Assembly (NCBI GenBank): GCA_902826865.1
Contig: CADEGN010000007.1
Span: forward strand, 1-64,000
DNA: 64,000 nt
From: an uncultured Myxococcales bacterium
GTDB lineage: Bacteria > Myxococcota_A > Polyangia > Nannocystales > Nannocystaceae
Direction of reading: 5' to 3'
The notes beneath the pieces are model-generated. The model was not told where the DNA came from. It did not search any database and worked only from the letters and a program-made list of their open reading frames with translations. The position numbers and the translations under genes are program-made. The stretch's first letter is position 1, and each line of letters starts with the position of its first letter. Of this stretch, positions 44,801 through 55,547 are shown piece by piece.

Positions 44801-45396
44801 AGCCCCGCGATGAGGCCCTGCGACACGACGTAGACGACGAAGAAGCCGGCGACCGCGACGTAGGCGTAGAGCACCCGGCGGGTGAGGGTGCCGACGGCGA
44901 AGAACACCGCGCCCATCACGAAGAGGTTGGGCACGACGAGGATCGCGAGCGTCCAGCCGTAGGTGCCCAGGCCCGTGCCGAGGACCCGCTCGGGGTCGAG
45001 CCACGGCATCTTGGTTCCGATGAACATGCCGACCGCGGCGCCGACGAACACCAGCGATGCGATCGCGAGCGAGCCGAAGAATCGCCCGAGCACGAGGGCG
45101 GACTTGGTGATCGGACTGGTGAAGAACGACGAGTACGTCCGCTGCTCAAAGTCGCGGATCACGGAGGTCGCGACGAACGCGGTGACGACCACCACGCCGA
45201 TCACGCTGAAGAGCGTCAGCGTCTGCGCGATCACCAGCGGCGCATCGATGGCGGTGCTGCCGGTGCCGCCACCGACCGACACGGCGCCGGTAGTCATCGT
45301 GGCGAACGCGGCGAGGGCGAACACACCGAAGAAGACCCAAACGGTCGGCTGGCGCAGGCGCGAGTGAAGCTCGAAGCGAAAAAGCTCCCACAACAT
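41827..45396 (-). CDS. ABC-2 type permease fused to M1-family metallopeptidase
   Basis: 1189 residues from the ATG at 45396, supported by GGAG eight bases upstream. The first 580 residues are two ABC-2 permease halves with about twelve helices (LRQPTVWVFFGVFALAAFAT and later IVFYAGELAWKERRLGLGEV). The C-terminal half is an M1 gluzincin with HEVAHQWWAHQ (HExxH) and the third zinc ligand Glu in STVLSETLAQYSAL. In place of the GAMEN exopeptidase motif it has YSESIGFIADL. The ATPase gene lies 13 bases upstream on the same strand, forming an export operon. The family is known in myxobacteria and Bacteroidetes, but its substrate is not established. A role in exporting and trimming a peptide is inference. 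Confidence 0.9.
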   Translation of the reverse strand: MLWELFRFELHSRLRQPTVWVFFGVFALAAFATMTTGAVSVGGGTGSTAIDAPLVIAQTLTLFSVIGVVVVTAFVATSVIRDFEQRTYSSFFTSPITKSALVLGRFFGSLAIASLVFVGAAVGMFIGTKMPWLDPERVLGTGLGTYGWTLAILVVPNLFVMGAVFFAVGTLTRRVLYAYVAVAGFFVVYVVSQGLIAGLDNDVLAAVADPFGLTAIAVDTRYWTVAERNSAMPQLGSLLVTNRVVWSVVAVGALGLTVARFRLAAPNESGRRATRDDEPAVAVDGPMPRVAAARGRAVTIAQLRHQLSVETSGVFRSTAYFVIALFAALNAFGGIWGSIAEMFGTPVYPVTGLLIDILDGSLSLFVLIVIVFYAGELAWKERRLGLGEVYDALPVATWVRVVAKLVALWVAVFGILAVGVMVSIGVQLFIGGVAIEPVLYAKGVFVLQGSRWMLIAALAIVLQGLANHKYVGFLLMAGYFVIVSVMSLVDLERGLYRFAASPDTPYSEMNGYGHFVTALFWYRLYWTLAAIVLLIIATLMWPRGTDARLRLRLRAARGRMRGRIAAALVALAAGFAATGGYIFYNTDIRNRFVPSDEAERQRVEYELRYSKYFGLAQPRVTAADVSVDLFPTERRADVRGELTLQNRTSEPIDQLHVTLSSRLELRDLAIPGATIEHQDDEIGYRIYRLAEALAPGAQLALRFDLGFAEPGFVEHGSSTALVYNGSFLHSPDFVPRIGYDRNAELDDPNERRKRGLPERVRMADLDDVAATANSYISREADWIEFAATVSTDLDQIALAPGYLEREWTEGDRRFFRYVMDTPILDFYAFLSAKWHVERDTWQDVAIEVYHHSTHDANVARMIEATKRSLDYFTANFSPYQHRQVRIVEFPGYARFAQSFPNTIPYSESIGFIADLRDPDDIDYVFYVTAHEVAHQWWAHQVIGADVQGSTVLSETLAQYSALMVMEKEYGREHMRKFLAFELDRYLAGRGREAHRELPLVRVENQPHIHYNKGSLVMYALREYVGEAEVNRVLADYLAAVGFSGPPYPTARGLVERLAAVVPADRRYLIEDLFETITLYDNRAHVATARQRDDGQWEVELKVETHKYRAGDDGTESEVPMDDLVEVGVFVEGPDGSAEVPSALRLERLGGGSHTITIVSPDLPVRAAIDPRALLIDRTPSDNARAVEMR

Positions 45397-45409
45397 CGTC
45401 GGTGCTCCA

Positions 45410-46288
45410 TTAGGCGGCCTGGCGCAGGGTCGTGAAGTAGACGTCCTCGAGATCGGGATCGACCGCCGTGAAGCCGTCGCCCGGGTCGTGCTCGTCGAAC
45501 ACATGGATCACCGTGCGCCCGCCGACCAGGCGGGTCGAGATCACGGTGTGGCGCTCGCGATGGGCAACCACGTGCTGCTTGTCGATGACCTTTCGCCACG
45601 TCTTGCCGACGAGGCTGTCGATCGCGGAGCGCGGCTCGCCGCGGCGCAGCACCCGGCCACCGGCGATGATCGCCATCTGTGCGCACAGGTCCGCGACGTC
45701 GTCGACGATGTGGGTCGACAGCACGACGACGACCTCCTCACCGATCTCGGAGAGCAGGTTGAGGAATCGGGTGCGTTCTTCGGGATCGAGGCCCGCAGTC
45801 GGCTCGTCGACGATCACGAGCTTCGGCGCGCCGAGCAGCGCCTGGGCGATCCCGAAGCGCTGCTTCATGCCGCCCGAGAAGCCACCGAGTCGCTTGTTGC
45901 GGACCGTCCACAGGTTGACCCGCTGGAGCAGCCCGTCAACGACGGCGCGTCGCTCGCCCCGCGCGGCGATGCCCTTGAGCACCGCGAAATGATCGAGCAG
46001 CGCCGCCGCCGTGAGATGGGGATACACGCCGAAGTCCTGCGGCAGGTAGCCGAGCACCCGGCGAGTCGCTTCCTTGTCGGCGAGCACATCGATCGCGCCG
46101 AGCCGGACGCCGCCACGGTCGGGGTCTTGTAGCGTGGCGACCGTACGCATCAGCGTCGACTTGCCAGCGCCGTTGGGTCCGAGCAGCCCGAACATCCCCG
46201 GCGGAATTTCGAGATCGACGCTACGCAGCGCCTGCACGCCGTTGGCGTAGGTCTTCGACAGTTCACGGATCGTCAGGGCATCGGGCAT
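45410..46288 (-). CDS. ABC transporter ATP-binding protein
   Basis: 292 residues from the ATG at 46288, preceded by GAGG at a good distance. Walker A (LLGPNGAGKSTLM), Q-loop (GYLPQDFGVYP), signature (FSGGMKQRFG), Walker B (LVIVDEPTAGLD) and the H-loop (VLSTHIVDD) are intact, so it should be an active ATPase of the CcmA/ABC-2 exporter class. The C-terminal 70 residues form the usual extra domain. It is the first gene of the operon and energises the permease-peptidase fusion encoded 13 bases downstream. Confidence 0.93.
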   Translation of the reverse strand: MPDALTIRELSKTYANGVQALRSVDLEIPPGMFGLLGPNGAGKSTLMRTVATLQDPDRGGVRLGAIDVLADKEATRRVLGYLPQDFGVYPHLTAAALLDHFAVLKGIAARGERRAVVDGLLQRVNLWTVRNKRLGGFSGGMKQRFGIAQALLGAPKLVIVDEPTAGLDPEERTRFLNLLSEIGEEVVVVLSTHIVDDVADLCAQMAIIAGGRVLRRGEPRSAIDSLVGKTWRKVIDKQHVVAHRERHTVISTRLVGGRTVIHVFDEHDPGDGFTAVDPDLEDVYFTTLRQAA

Positions 46289-46380
46289 CGGTCGCCTCGC
46301 GCGGGCGGCCCTGTGACCCTGGTGATCGCGCGATTGTTTCGAGTCACGCGTCGCGCGCAAACGCCGCGGCGCCGCCGGCG

Positions 46381-48087
46381 TCAGTCGAACCGCGAGCCGA
46401 TGCGGAGGTGCCACGCGGTGAGCGTGCCGCTGGTCCCCGCGGCTTCGTCGGTGATCCGCAGGGTCCACACGCCGTTGACCAACTCGTCGCCCGAGAAGCC
46501 GACGAGGCTCCCAGCGACCTCGATCCGGCCTTCCTCTGTCGACAGCGGCACGTTGACCTCGTTGCCCGCCGGGTTGGTCAGCGTCACGCGAAGCTGTCCG
46601 GGCTCGCCGTGGAATCCGTCGAGCTCGAGTCCGACGTCCATGTCGACCGTGGCGAGACCGTAGACCAGCAGCGTCCGCTCGAGGGTGCCCGTGCCGTCGG
46701 GGATCGCCAGGTCGAGCCCCTCGTCGTCGGCCCCGCTCTCACCGAAGTTGCCGCGCATCCAAGCCGGGAAGCAGATCCCGTCGTCGGTGCGGGTGAGCCC
46801 GGCGCACAGCAGCCCCTGGCCGATGTCGCACTCCTCGGCGGTGCTGCACATCGTCTGCTCCCCGAAGCCGGAGAGCACGGTGCAGCGTCCCAGGTCGTTG
46901 CCCTCGGAGTTGCCAAGGCAGCGCCCGACCGTGCAGTCGGCGTCGGACGTGCAGTCGTTGCCTTGCGAGCCGACACCGGCGCTGCATCGCTCGAGGGAGC
47001 CGTCGCCGATCTCCGCGACAACGTCGGTGGTGCCGTGGGCGAAGTAGGCGCCGATCGACGTGTCGCCGGCGCCGAACTCGTACACGACGTAGGCGCGGGC
47101 GCCCGTGCGATCCCACAGCTCGGTGCGGTTGAACTCGCCGCCGTCGGCGACTCCGAACGCATCGTCGATCGTTGTGATGCCCTCGAAACCACGAGCTTGA
47201 ACCGTCGCGACGACCTGCGTGCGCTCGAGCTCGGTCAGCCCGACCGGTGACGACAGCACGCGCTGGCTGCCCGACACCACGTCGTGGGACCAGGCGAGGT
47301 CGCGGTACTCGTCTCCGAACACGCACTCGACGGCGAAGGGCGCGAGCTCGTCACGGCAAACCGGACCCGCCTGCTGGGCGAACGCATCGAAGCCCGCCGC
47401 GCAGAACTCCGCCGGGGTCCCGCCGCCTGTGCACAGGCGGTCGAAGATCCGGCCGAGCTCCTCGCCGTCGGTGCAGATCGCCAGGGCGTCGGCGCGCGTC
47501 AGCGGCGTCGCGTCTGGATCCGCCTCGCTGTCGGCGACCTGGATCGCCATGCATGACAAGATGTTGTTGGCGACGACCTCGTCGCAGGCGGCCACGGGCG
47601 GTAGCGGCGCGCAGTCGCCGTTCTCGCACGTGGCACGCAGGCGGTATTTACCGCGGCCGCGCGCGTCGCCGGTGCCGACCACCACGAGGTACTCGCCCCC
47701 GGCATCGAGCTGCAGGCCCGTCAGCCGCGACTGCTTGCCCCACCCGGAATCGTCGTCGAACGCGATCGCCTCGGTGCCGAAGCGTCCGTCCTGCAGCGGA
47801 CCGTACACGAACAGCGTCGTGTCGAGCGTCTTCGCGGTTCCCTGCCGCGTGACTTCGACGCGCACCCGCGCGCCATCGCGGACCGCGAGCCGGTAGCCGT
47901 GGAACTCGAGATCCTCGACGAACACGCCGTCCACCGCCGCATCGAGCCCAAGCGCGCCGCGGTCATCGACCTGGTCGATCGCGTCGGCCTTGCCCCCGCC
48001 GAGGTTGGGCGCCACGACCTCGTCGTCGGTGGTGGTGGTGCAGGCGGCGCACAGCGCGGTGGCGAGGATCGGGGCGAGGCGCGTCAT
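46381..48087 (-). CDS. Secreted lipoprotein with C-terminal P-domain
   Basis: 568 residues. The signal peptide ends in a lipobox (LATALCAAC). An N-terminal beta-sandwich resembling a pre-peptidase domain follows (residues 45-150, including YRLAVRDGARVRVEV and GGEYLVVVGTGDARGRGKYR). The middle has Cys-rich modules of surface-lipoprotein type (CTSDADCTVGRCLGNSEGND, CSTAEECDIGQGLLC). The C-terminus is a proprotein-convertase P/Homo-B domain (LLVYGLATVDMDVGLELDGF to WTLRITDEAAGTSGTLTAWH). No protease catalytic triad is visible, so the P-domain is used here without its enzyme, probably for binding. It stands alone upstream of the ABC operon with a 92-base gap. Confidence 0.85.
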   Translation of the reverse strand: MTRLAPILATALCAACTTTTDDEVVAPNLGGGKADAIDQVDDRGALGLDAAVDGVFVEDLEFHGYRLAVRDGARVRVEVTRQGTAKTLDTTLFVYGPLQDGRFGTEAIAFDDDSGWGKQSRLTGLQLDAGGEYLVVVGTGDARGRGKYRLRATCENGDCAPLPPVAACDEVVANNILSCMAIQVADSEADPDATPLTRADALAICTDGEELGRIFDRLCTGGGTPAEFCAAGFDAFAQQAGPVCRDELAPFAVECVFGDEYRDLAWSHDVVSGSQRVLSSPVGLTELERTQVVATVQARGFEGITTIDDAFGVADGGEFNRTELWDRTGARAYVVYEFGAGDTSIGAYFAHGTTDVVAEIGDGSLERCSAGVGSQGNDCTSDADCTVGRCLGNSEGNDLGRCTVLSGFGEQTMCSTAEECDIGQGLLCAGLTRTDDGICFPAWMRGNFGESGADDEGLDLAIPDGTGTLERTLLVYGLATVDMDVGLELDGFHGEPGQLRVTLTNPAGNEVNVPLSTEEGRIEVAGSLVGFSGDELVNGVWTLRITDEAAGTSGTLTAWHLRIGSRFD

Positions 48088-48289
48088 TCATCGCGCGCGT
48101 GTGCAAGTCACACGCGCGACCCAAGCGAGGAGAAAACCGCGTGATCTCAGCCCGCGGTCGGGCGTCGAGCGCCCGGTGGCGACGACTCTGGCCACCCGCG
48201 GATCCTCGCCGCGCGTCCGCTCGAATCGCCCGGGCGACCCCGGGTGCGGGGATCCGGATGCCACGGCGCTCCCGGCTTTGCGAGCGCTT

Positions 48290-48578
48290 TACGACTCCGG
48301 CAATGCCATGCTGGCGTCACCCAGATCAAGCTGTACTCCGACGGCATCACCATTAACGCTACGCTGCCGCGGTCGAGGAAGCGATCAAGGCCTACGCCGT
48401 TAACGGCGCGTACGTCATGCGTCAAGAACACCTCACCGGCAGTCGCGAAGTGGAAAAACTCGCCGACTTGTTCGCGCTCGACCAGGACATCTTCGCGGTC
48501 CCGGCGGACGCATCGACCACGGTGACGATGACAATGCTCGGTGGCAAAGTCGTCCACGGGCAACTGCCGGGCGAGTGA
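48290..48578 (+). pseudogene. Amidohydrolase (YtcJ-like) C-terminal relic with frameshift
   Basis: One frame reads GVTQIKLYSDGITINATLP, matching the VKLYxDGxIxNxTA segment in the middle of YtcJ-type amidohydrolases. After a shift, another frame reads AVEEAIKAYAVNGAYVMRQE, then REVEKLADLFALDQDIFAVP and ends GGKVVHGQLPGE. This is the last 65 residues of the same family. At least 150 residues between the two parts are missing and the frames differ, so the gene is dead. It fills the 518-base gap 48088-48605; the first 200 bases of that gap hold nothing that I recognise. Confidence 0.6.
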
Positions 48579-48605
48579 GTGACCGGCTCGAGTCGATGAA
48601 GAGCT

Positions 48606-49739
48606 TCACGGCATCTTCGGCTTCGTCCTACCGCGGCATTGCTCCCGTGGCACGAAGGCGTCACACCCGGTGTAGTTGCACGCGCCAAGCATCTGCGTTT
48701 GGAACCCGGCCGCTCCGCCGAAGTACGACAGCTCAACTCCCGTCCTAAACGCATCGACACCCATGTATTGGGTCAGCCACACAATTTCCTGCACGCCGTC
48801 GCCATCGATGTCGACGACGCCGAGCACCTGCAGGCCCGACGCGCCCTCGTCCCAGCCGGCTCCGGGTGCTGCGGCGAGCACCCCGAATGGCAGCCACCCC
48901 TTGGGCACACCTCGGGCGACGAGCACCGCGAGTTCGCTGCGTCGTGACGCTTCCTCTGGATAAGCCGGATCATCCCAGCGCTTGGGCTCGAACAGCACCA
49001 CGCGGTCGATCCCATCGCCGAACGCGCCTTCGATCTGACCTGCCGGCCGCACCGCGAACTTCGCTTCCTTCTCGACCCATGCGGCGATTGTGGCCGCGTC
49101 CTTGCCGACCTTCGTCAGTTGTCGCGACTCGAGTTGCGCTTTGGGCGAGGGCGCGACGTCCATCGTCGCCAGCAGGATCCCGTCGTGCTGCGATGGGGTC
49201 GCCGCCGTCGTGGTCGCCGTGACTGTGTGTGCGTCTGCATGCGCTTTCCACCGCTCCACGCTCGCGTTCGTGATCACGTGGAGTATCTCGCCGGTGCGGA
49301 TCGGTTCGCGCTTGTCGTCAGCCCACTCAGCTTCGCTCGCCCAAGCCGGCCCCGCGGAGCATTGACCCGAGGACACCAGCACATTGCGACCCTCGCGGAT
49401 GATCGCCATGTCTTGGGCGAGCGCGGCGACACCGGAAGGTCGTGGTGCCGCGGCTGGCCCCGGCCCAGGTGACGGCGCGCGCTTGGATTCGACCGAAGGC
49501 ACGGTCGTCGGAGTCGGCGCGGTCGCGGTCGCCGGAGACGGCGTGATTGCCGGTGGCGCCGAGCGATCTGGATTCGGTGCGTTGGCGGGACAGCCGACGG
49601 CGCCGACGACCGCGAGGGCGGCTGCGCCGTCGCTCACAAGGCGCGCGAGAAATTCGATCGCGCGTGCCCGATCCCGTTCCGCCGCTGTCACGCGAACGAG
49701 GTCACCTTTCTCGATCGTACGCGTAACTCGGTCGGTCAT
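48606..49739 (-). CDS. Lipoprotein with FG-GAP-like Asp-rich domain (paralogue of 50021)
   Basis: About 377 residues from the ATG at 49739; upstream Mets exist at 49811 and beyond. A charged N-terminus precedes the hydrophobic stretch and lipobox AALAVVGAVGC, followed by a Pro/Ala/Thr linker. The C-terminal domain contains LQVLGVVDIDGDGVQEIVWL and ELSYFGGAAGFQTQMLGAC, an FG-GAP/EF-like Asp repeat that often binds calcium. The same arrangement occurs in the divergent gene at 50021. The function is unknown. Confidence 0.65.
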   Translation of the reverse strand: MTDRVTRTIEKGDLVRVTAAERDRARAIEFLARLVSDGAAALAVVGAVGCPANAPNPDRSAPPAITPSPATATAPTPTTVPSVESKRAPSPGPGPAAAPRPSGVAALAQDMAIIREGRNVLVSSGQCSAGPAWASEAEWADDKREPIRTGEILHVITNASVERWKAHADAHTVTATTTAATPSQHDGILLATMDVAPSPKAQLESRQLTKVGKDAATIAAWVEKEAKFAVRPAGQIEGAFGDGIDRVVLFEPKRWDDPAYPEEASRRSELAVLVARGVPKGWLPFGVLAAAPGAGWDEGASGLQVLGVVDIDGDGVQEIVWLTQYMGVDAFRTGVELSYFGGAAGFQTQMLGACNYTGCDAFVPREQCRGRTKPKMP

Positions 49740-50020
49740 CGGCGGCAGACTTGCGAACCCCGACGGATCTCTGAGAAACCATGGGTGGAGGGGAGTGGTA
49801 CGGAGCCGCATGACCGCAAGGTCGTATCGACGCCGCGCGTGGTTGGCGGGCTTCGACATGCGTGAGCTCACGGTGAGTGGGTGGCCTTTCCGCGGGGATC
49901 GAGTCTGTCGCGGCTGGATGGTCGGGTCTCACGTCGGGCAGGATTCCCCCTCTAGACGCGCGCCGCACTTCGGATGCGCGCTGCAATGCGACAAGAACGG
50001 GGTCGCGGCGTCTCTAAATC

Positions 50021-51091
50021 ATGACGAGAAGTGCGTTCAGTCGAACTCCTACGGCTCTGGCAGCGCGGCGATCACGCTCGACTCTCCACACTTCCGGCGG
50101 ATCTGTTCGCTCGTTCGCGGAACTGGTTGCACTAACGGCGCGCCCAGGGCTGCGTGGCCGCTCCGCACTGGCCTGGGCCTGCAGAAATCTCGCACTGCAA
50201 CTGTCGCTCGGAAGTCTGCTCGCGTCTTGCACTCCAACCGTCAGACTCGACTCCGAGTCTGGGGCGACCCACCGCAACGTGCCCGCGCGAGCCACCCACG
50301 GATCGAGCGCCATCCACTCGCCGCGGGCAGCCGAGGCCGACCGACCCCGCTGCTGGCCCATGGGAGTCACCGCGCTCTGGGGTCGTAGGGTCGCAGGGGA
50401 GCTCGAGTTCCAGGTGCCATGGTGGGCCCACGGCAACATCCGCAAGCTGGTCGACGGCGCGCCCACGGCTGCGGGCGAACTCGCTGATGCCAGCTGCATG
50501 CGCGGACAGAACATGACGCTCGTGACACGCTCCGGTATCAACTCCGCAACCGTTGCCACCACCACCGACGTCTTGACGATGCACGGTCCCACGGATGGTG
50601 TCCGGATCGAAGATGGCCGTTGGGCGGAGCCGGTCCTCGCGTTCCTCCATCCGCCCGCCAACCCGAGCGCCGTCTTGCTGCCACCGGTGCTTGGACCTGC
50701 ACCCCCCGTCACGTCCCTCGCGAGTGCCTTCGAGGCCACGAACCCCACGCTCGCGAAGGAGATGCGCACGTGGCGAGATCCGGAAGTCCAGTCGATCACA
50801 GGCTTCCACGGCCCTCTCCGCGGACCGACCTATCTCATTCAGTGGGAGGTGGACGCGGAAGCCGAGGCCCATGCGATCGTCAACGTCTCCGCTGACGGTG
50901 CCACCGCCGCCGTCCTGCCCGCCTCAACTGGACACATCACCATCGTCGCGTTCGTCGACCTCGACGGCGACGGGATCGATGAGATCGTCGCCCAGGTGGA
51001 GGACGAGCCGTGGCCTGCCAACGTTGCCCTCTACCGTGGCACCGGCACAGGTCGGTTTCTTGGCGAGCTGCTGGCCGAGGTCCCGAGATGA
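50021..51091 (+). CDS. Lipoprotein with FG-GAP-like Asp-rich domain (paralogue of 48606)
   Basis: Up to 356 residues. The signal peptide and lipobox are NLALQLSLGSLLASC at about residue 57, so the true start is probably an internal GTG after the first ATG at 50021. The central region (LEFQVPWWAHGNIRKLVDGA) is unlike anything I recognise. Near the C-terminus ITIVAFVDLDGDGIDEIVAQ followed by VALYRGTGTGRF closely parallels the Asp repeat of the divergent gene 48606-49739. The two genes lie 281 bases apart, divergent, and look like a duplicated pair. Confidence 0.6.
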   Translation: MTRSAFSRTPTALAARRSRSTLHTSGGSVRSFAELVALTARPGLRGRSALAWACRNLALQLSLGSLLASCTPTVRLDSESGATHRNVPARATHGSSAIHSPRAAEADRPRCWPMGVTALWGRRVAGELEFQVPWWAHGNIRKLVDGAPTAAGELADASCMRGQNMTLVTRSGINSATVATTTDVLTMHGPTDGVRIEDGRWAEPVLAFLHPPANPSAVLLPPVLGPAPPVTSLASAFEATNPTLAKEMRTWRDPEVQSITGFHGPLRGPTYLIQWEVDAEAEAHAIVNVSADGATAAVLPASTGHITIVAFVDLDGDGIDEIVAQVEDEPWPANVALYRGTGTGRFLGELLAEVPR

Positions 51092-51560
51092 CCGCGCCGA
51101 GCTGCCCACGGGAGCGCAGGCAGTCCGACGGCGCCCTGGGATCGCAGACTACGAGATAGCGCCACTGATTGAAGCCTTCGTTTGCGACGGGCACAGCCCC
51201 GGAAAAGGCGCCGGCCTCGTCGTCGTTGTTCGGGTCGAAGGGCAACCGAAGCGCGTCGAGCTCCTCACATCCAGCGGTCGAAGGACGCCCCGAGTGTCGG
51301 TCATGCCAAGCGGAAACACACCGCAGCACGGATCCAACGAAGAGGATGCGTTACCGCGCTTCAAAGTGCGAGCGCATGTTATGAGCGGCCGCACTGGCTT
51401 CGCTCGCGGTCCTTCGCTTCGGTCCTGTGGGAGTGTGGACGTTGCGAACACGATCCGCATACCGTCCTGTCCGATCGATCTGGGGACGGGGGTCACCCGG
51501 GACAGACGCCACCACCGCGCTTTCGACCTCGAGGGGCGCGCCGCTGCTCGTCGTCGCCGC
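51092..51560. other. Gap without a confident gene
   Basis: These 469 bases lie between the lipoprotein at 50021 and the 3' end of ligA. Two opposing frames look partly protein-like: plus-strand IADYEIAPLIEAFVCDGHSP with GAGLVVVVRVEGQPKRVELL, and minus-strand FDPNNDDEAGAFSGAVPVAN with EGFNQWRYLVVCDP. Neither has a start codon in a good context. At most one is a gene remnant and I cannot decide which. No repeat or terminator is evident. Confidence 0.3.
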
Positions 51561-53971
<2,411 letters not shown>

Positions 53972-54087
53972 GCCACCGCGGCGTGTTTTCTGCCGATTCG
54001 CAACTCGACGCTGACAGGCCCAGCTGGCGGGGATCTGCGCGACCTGGCCCACGTCTGATACAACCGTGGTCGCCGCGTCTATTGCCG

Positions 54088-55470
54088 ATGGCCGCGAACC
54101 AACAGCCCATGGACCAAGACGCCTCGGCACGGGTCATTCGCGGCCGCTACCGCGTGCTGCATCGGCTCGGCGAAGGCGCGTCGGCGCAGACGCTGGCGTG
54201 TCTCGACCTCGAGCGCGGCCGCAAAGTGGCGATCAAAGAGTTGCGCACCGGCGGTCTCGATGGTTGGAAGCAGATCGAGATGTTCACGCGTGAGGCCAAG
54301 GTCCTGGCTTCGCTGCGACACCAAGGCATCCCCGAGATCCACGACTTCTTCGAGGACGCTGACGCAGGCTCGGGCTTGACGTTGTATCTGGTGCAGGAGC
54401 TCGTCGAAGGGCCATCGCTCATTCAACGCATCGGTGCCGCGCCGGCTCTAGGTGAGTCCGAAGTGCTCGACATCATGCTCGGTGTGCTCGATGTCCTCGA
54501 CTATCTCCACGGGCGGATGCCGCCGGTTTATCACCGCGACATCAAACCATCGAACATCGTGCTGCGGGAAAACGGTGCGCCTGTGCTCGTCGACTTCGGC
54601 GGCGTCTGTCACGGCTGGCGCCCCGAGCAGACCGGCGGCAGCACGGTGACCGGCACCTACGGCTACATGCCACCCGAACAGCTGATGGGTCGCGTGAGCC
54701 CGCAAAGCGATCTCTATGCGCTCGGGGCAACGCTGCTTCACGTTGTGACCGGACGCGATCCGACCGAGTTCGACTTCGATAGCGGGCGGCTCTCGGTGCC
54801 TGAACAAATCGAGTTGCGGCCGACGCTGCGCCGCGCGATCGATACGATGCTTGCCCCGGCTCCGCGCGATCGGCCGCGGACCGCCAAGCAGGTTCGCGCG
54901 ATGCTATTCGAGGCAGCCGCGAGCGAGGTCCGTATGCTCGCGCCGGCCGAGGTCCATGCGCTCGTGCCGGTGCGCAGCGGCTCCGCACCTACGCTGGTTG
55001 GTGCCGATGCGCCGCGCTGGGTCGACATGGGTGCGCCGCCGCGCGATCGCAACGGTCCGTTGGCTGACGTCTACGGCAACCTCATCGCGCCATTTGACGG
55101 CATCCGCGGACGAAAGGGGTTCGAGAAGGTGTTCCTCGGTGCGGCGTACGGCTTGCTCGGCTTGATCACGCTCGGCATCGTACCGATCGTCTACTACGCC
55201 GACGTCAGCGGTCGCCGTGGCCGCTACGATGAGGTCTTTCGCGACGGCGTTCAAACCGACGGGACCGTGGTCAGCGTCCACGGCTCGGAGATGGCCAACC
55301 TCTACGGGACCCTCGGCTACGAGTACGAGGTCGCAGGCCAAGCGTACCGAAGCTTCATCGACTACCCGATCGGGCTCAGGAATTTCTGGTCGATCGGCGA
55401 TCGGCTCGCCGTGCTGTACTTGCCGACCGATCCCAGCCGCAGCTGCGTTGTGTTTCGCCGCGGCGCGTAA
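54088..55470 (+). CDS. Ser/Thr protein kinase with C-terminal DUF3592-like domain
   Basis: 460 residues from the ATG at 54088; an ATG at 54109 is an alternative. The kinase domain starts GRYRVLHRLGEGASAQTLAC, with a loose Gly loop, VAIKEL, YHRDIKPSNIVL, LVDFGGVCHGW and GTYGYMPPEQLMG; all catalytic residues are present. After the kinase comes a membrane-associated hydrophobic hairpin (AAYGLLGLITLGIVPIVYYA), then a C-terminal domain DGTVVSVHGSEMANLYGTLG to VLYLPTDPSRSCVV that matches the DUF3592 fold. DUF3592 usually occurs alone in small membrane proteins, so the fusion is of interest. The glycosidase gene starts 77 bases downstream on the same strand. Confidence 0.85.
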   Translation: MAANQQPMDQDASARVIRGRYRVLHRLGEGASAQTLACLDLERGRKVAIKELRTGGLDGWKQIEMFTREAKVLASLRHQGIPEIHDFFEDADAGSGLTLYLVQELVEGPSLIQRIGAAPALGESEVLDIMLGVLDVLDYLHGRMPPVYHRDIKPSNIVLRENGAPVLVDFGGVCHGWRPEQTGGSTVTGTYGYMPPEQLMGRVSPQSDLYALGATLLHVVTGRDPTEFDFDSGRLSVPEQIELRPTLRRAIDTMLAPAPRDRPRTAKQVRAMLFEAAASEVRMLAPAEVHALVPVRSGSAPTLVGADAPRWVDMGAPPRDRNGPLADVYGNLIAPFDGIRGRKGFEKVFLGAAYGLLGLITLGIVPIVYYADVSGRRGRYDEVFRDGVQTDGTVVSVHGSEMANLYGTLGYEYEVAGQAYRSFIDYPIGLRNFWSIGDRLAVLYLPTDPSRSCVVFRRGA

Positions 55471-55547
55471 CCTGGCGGTGCCGCAAGTTCGCGTTCGCGG
55501 GGCTGTCAGTTGTTGCTCCGCTGCGGCCACGAGTAGCAGCGCGTACC

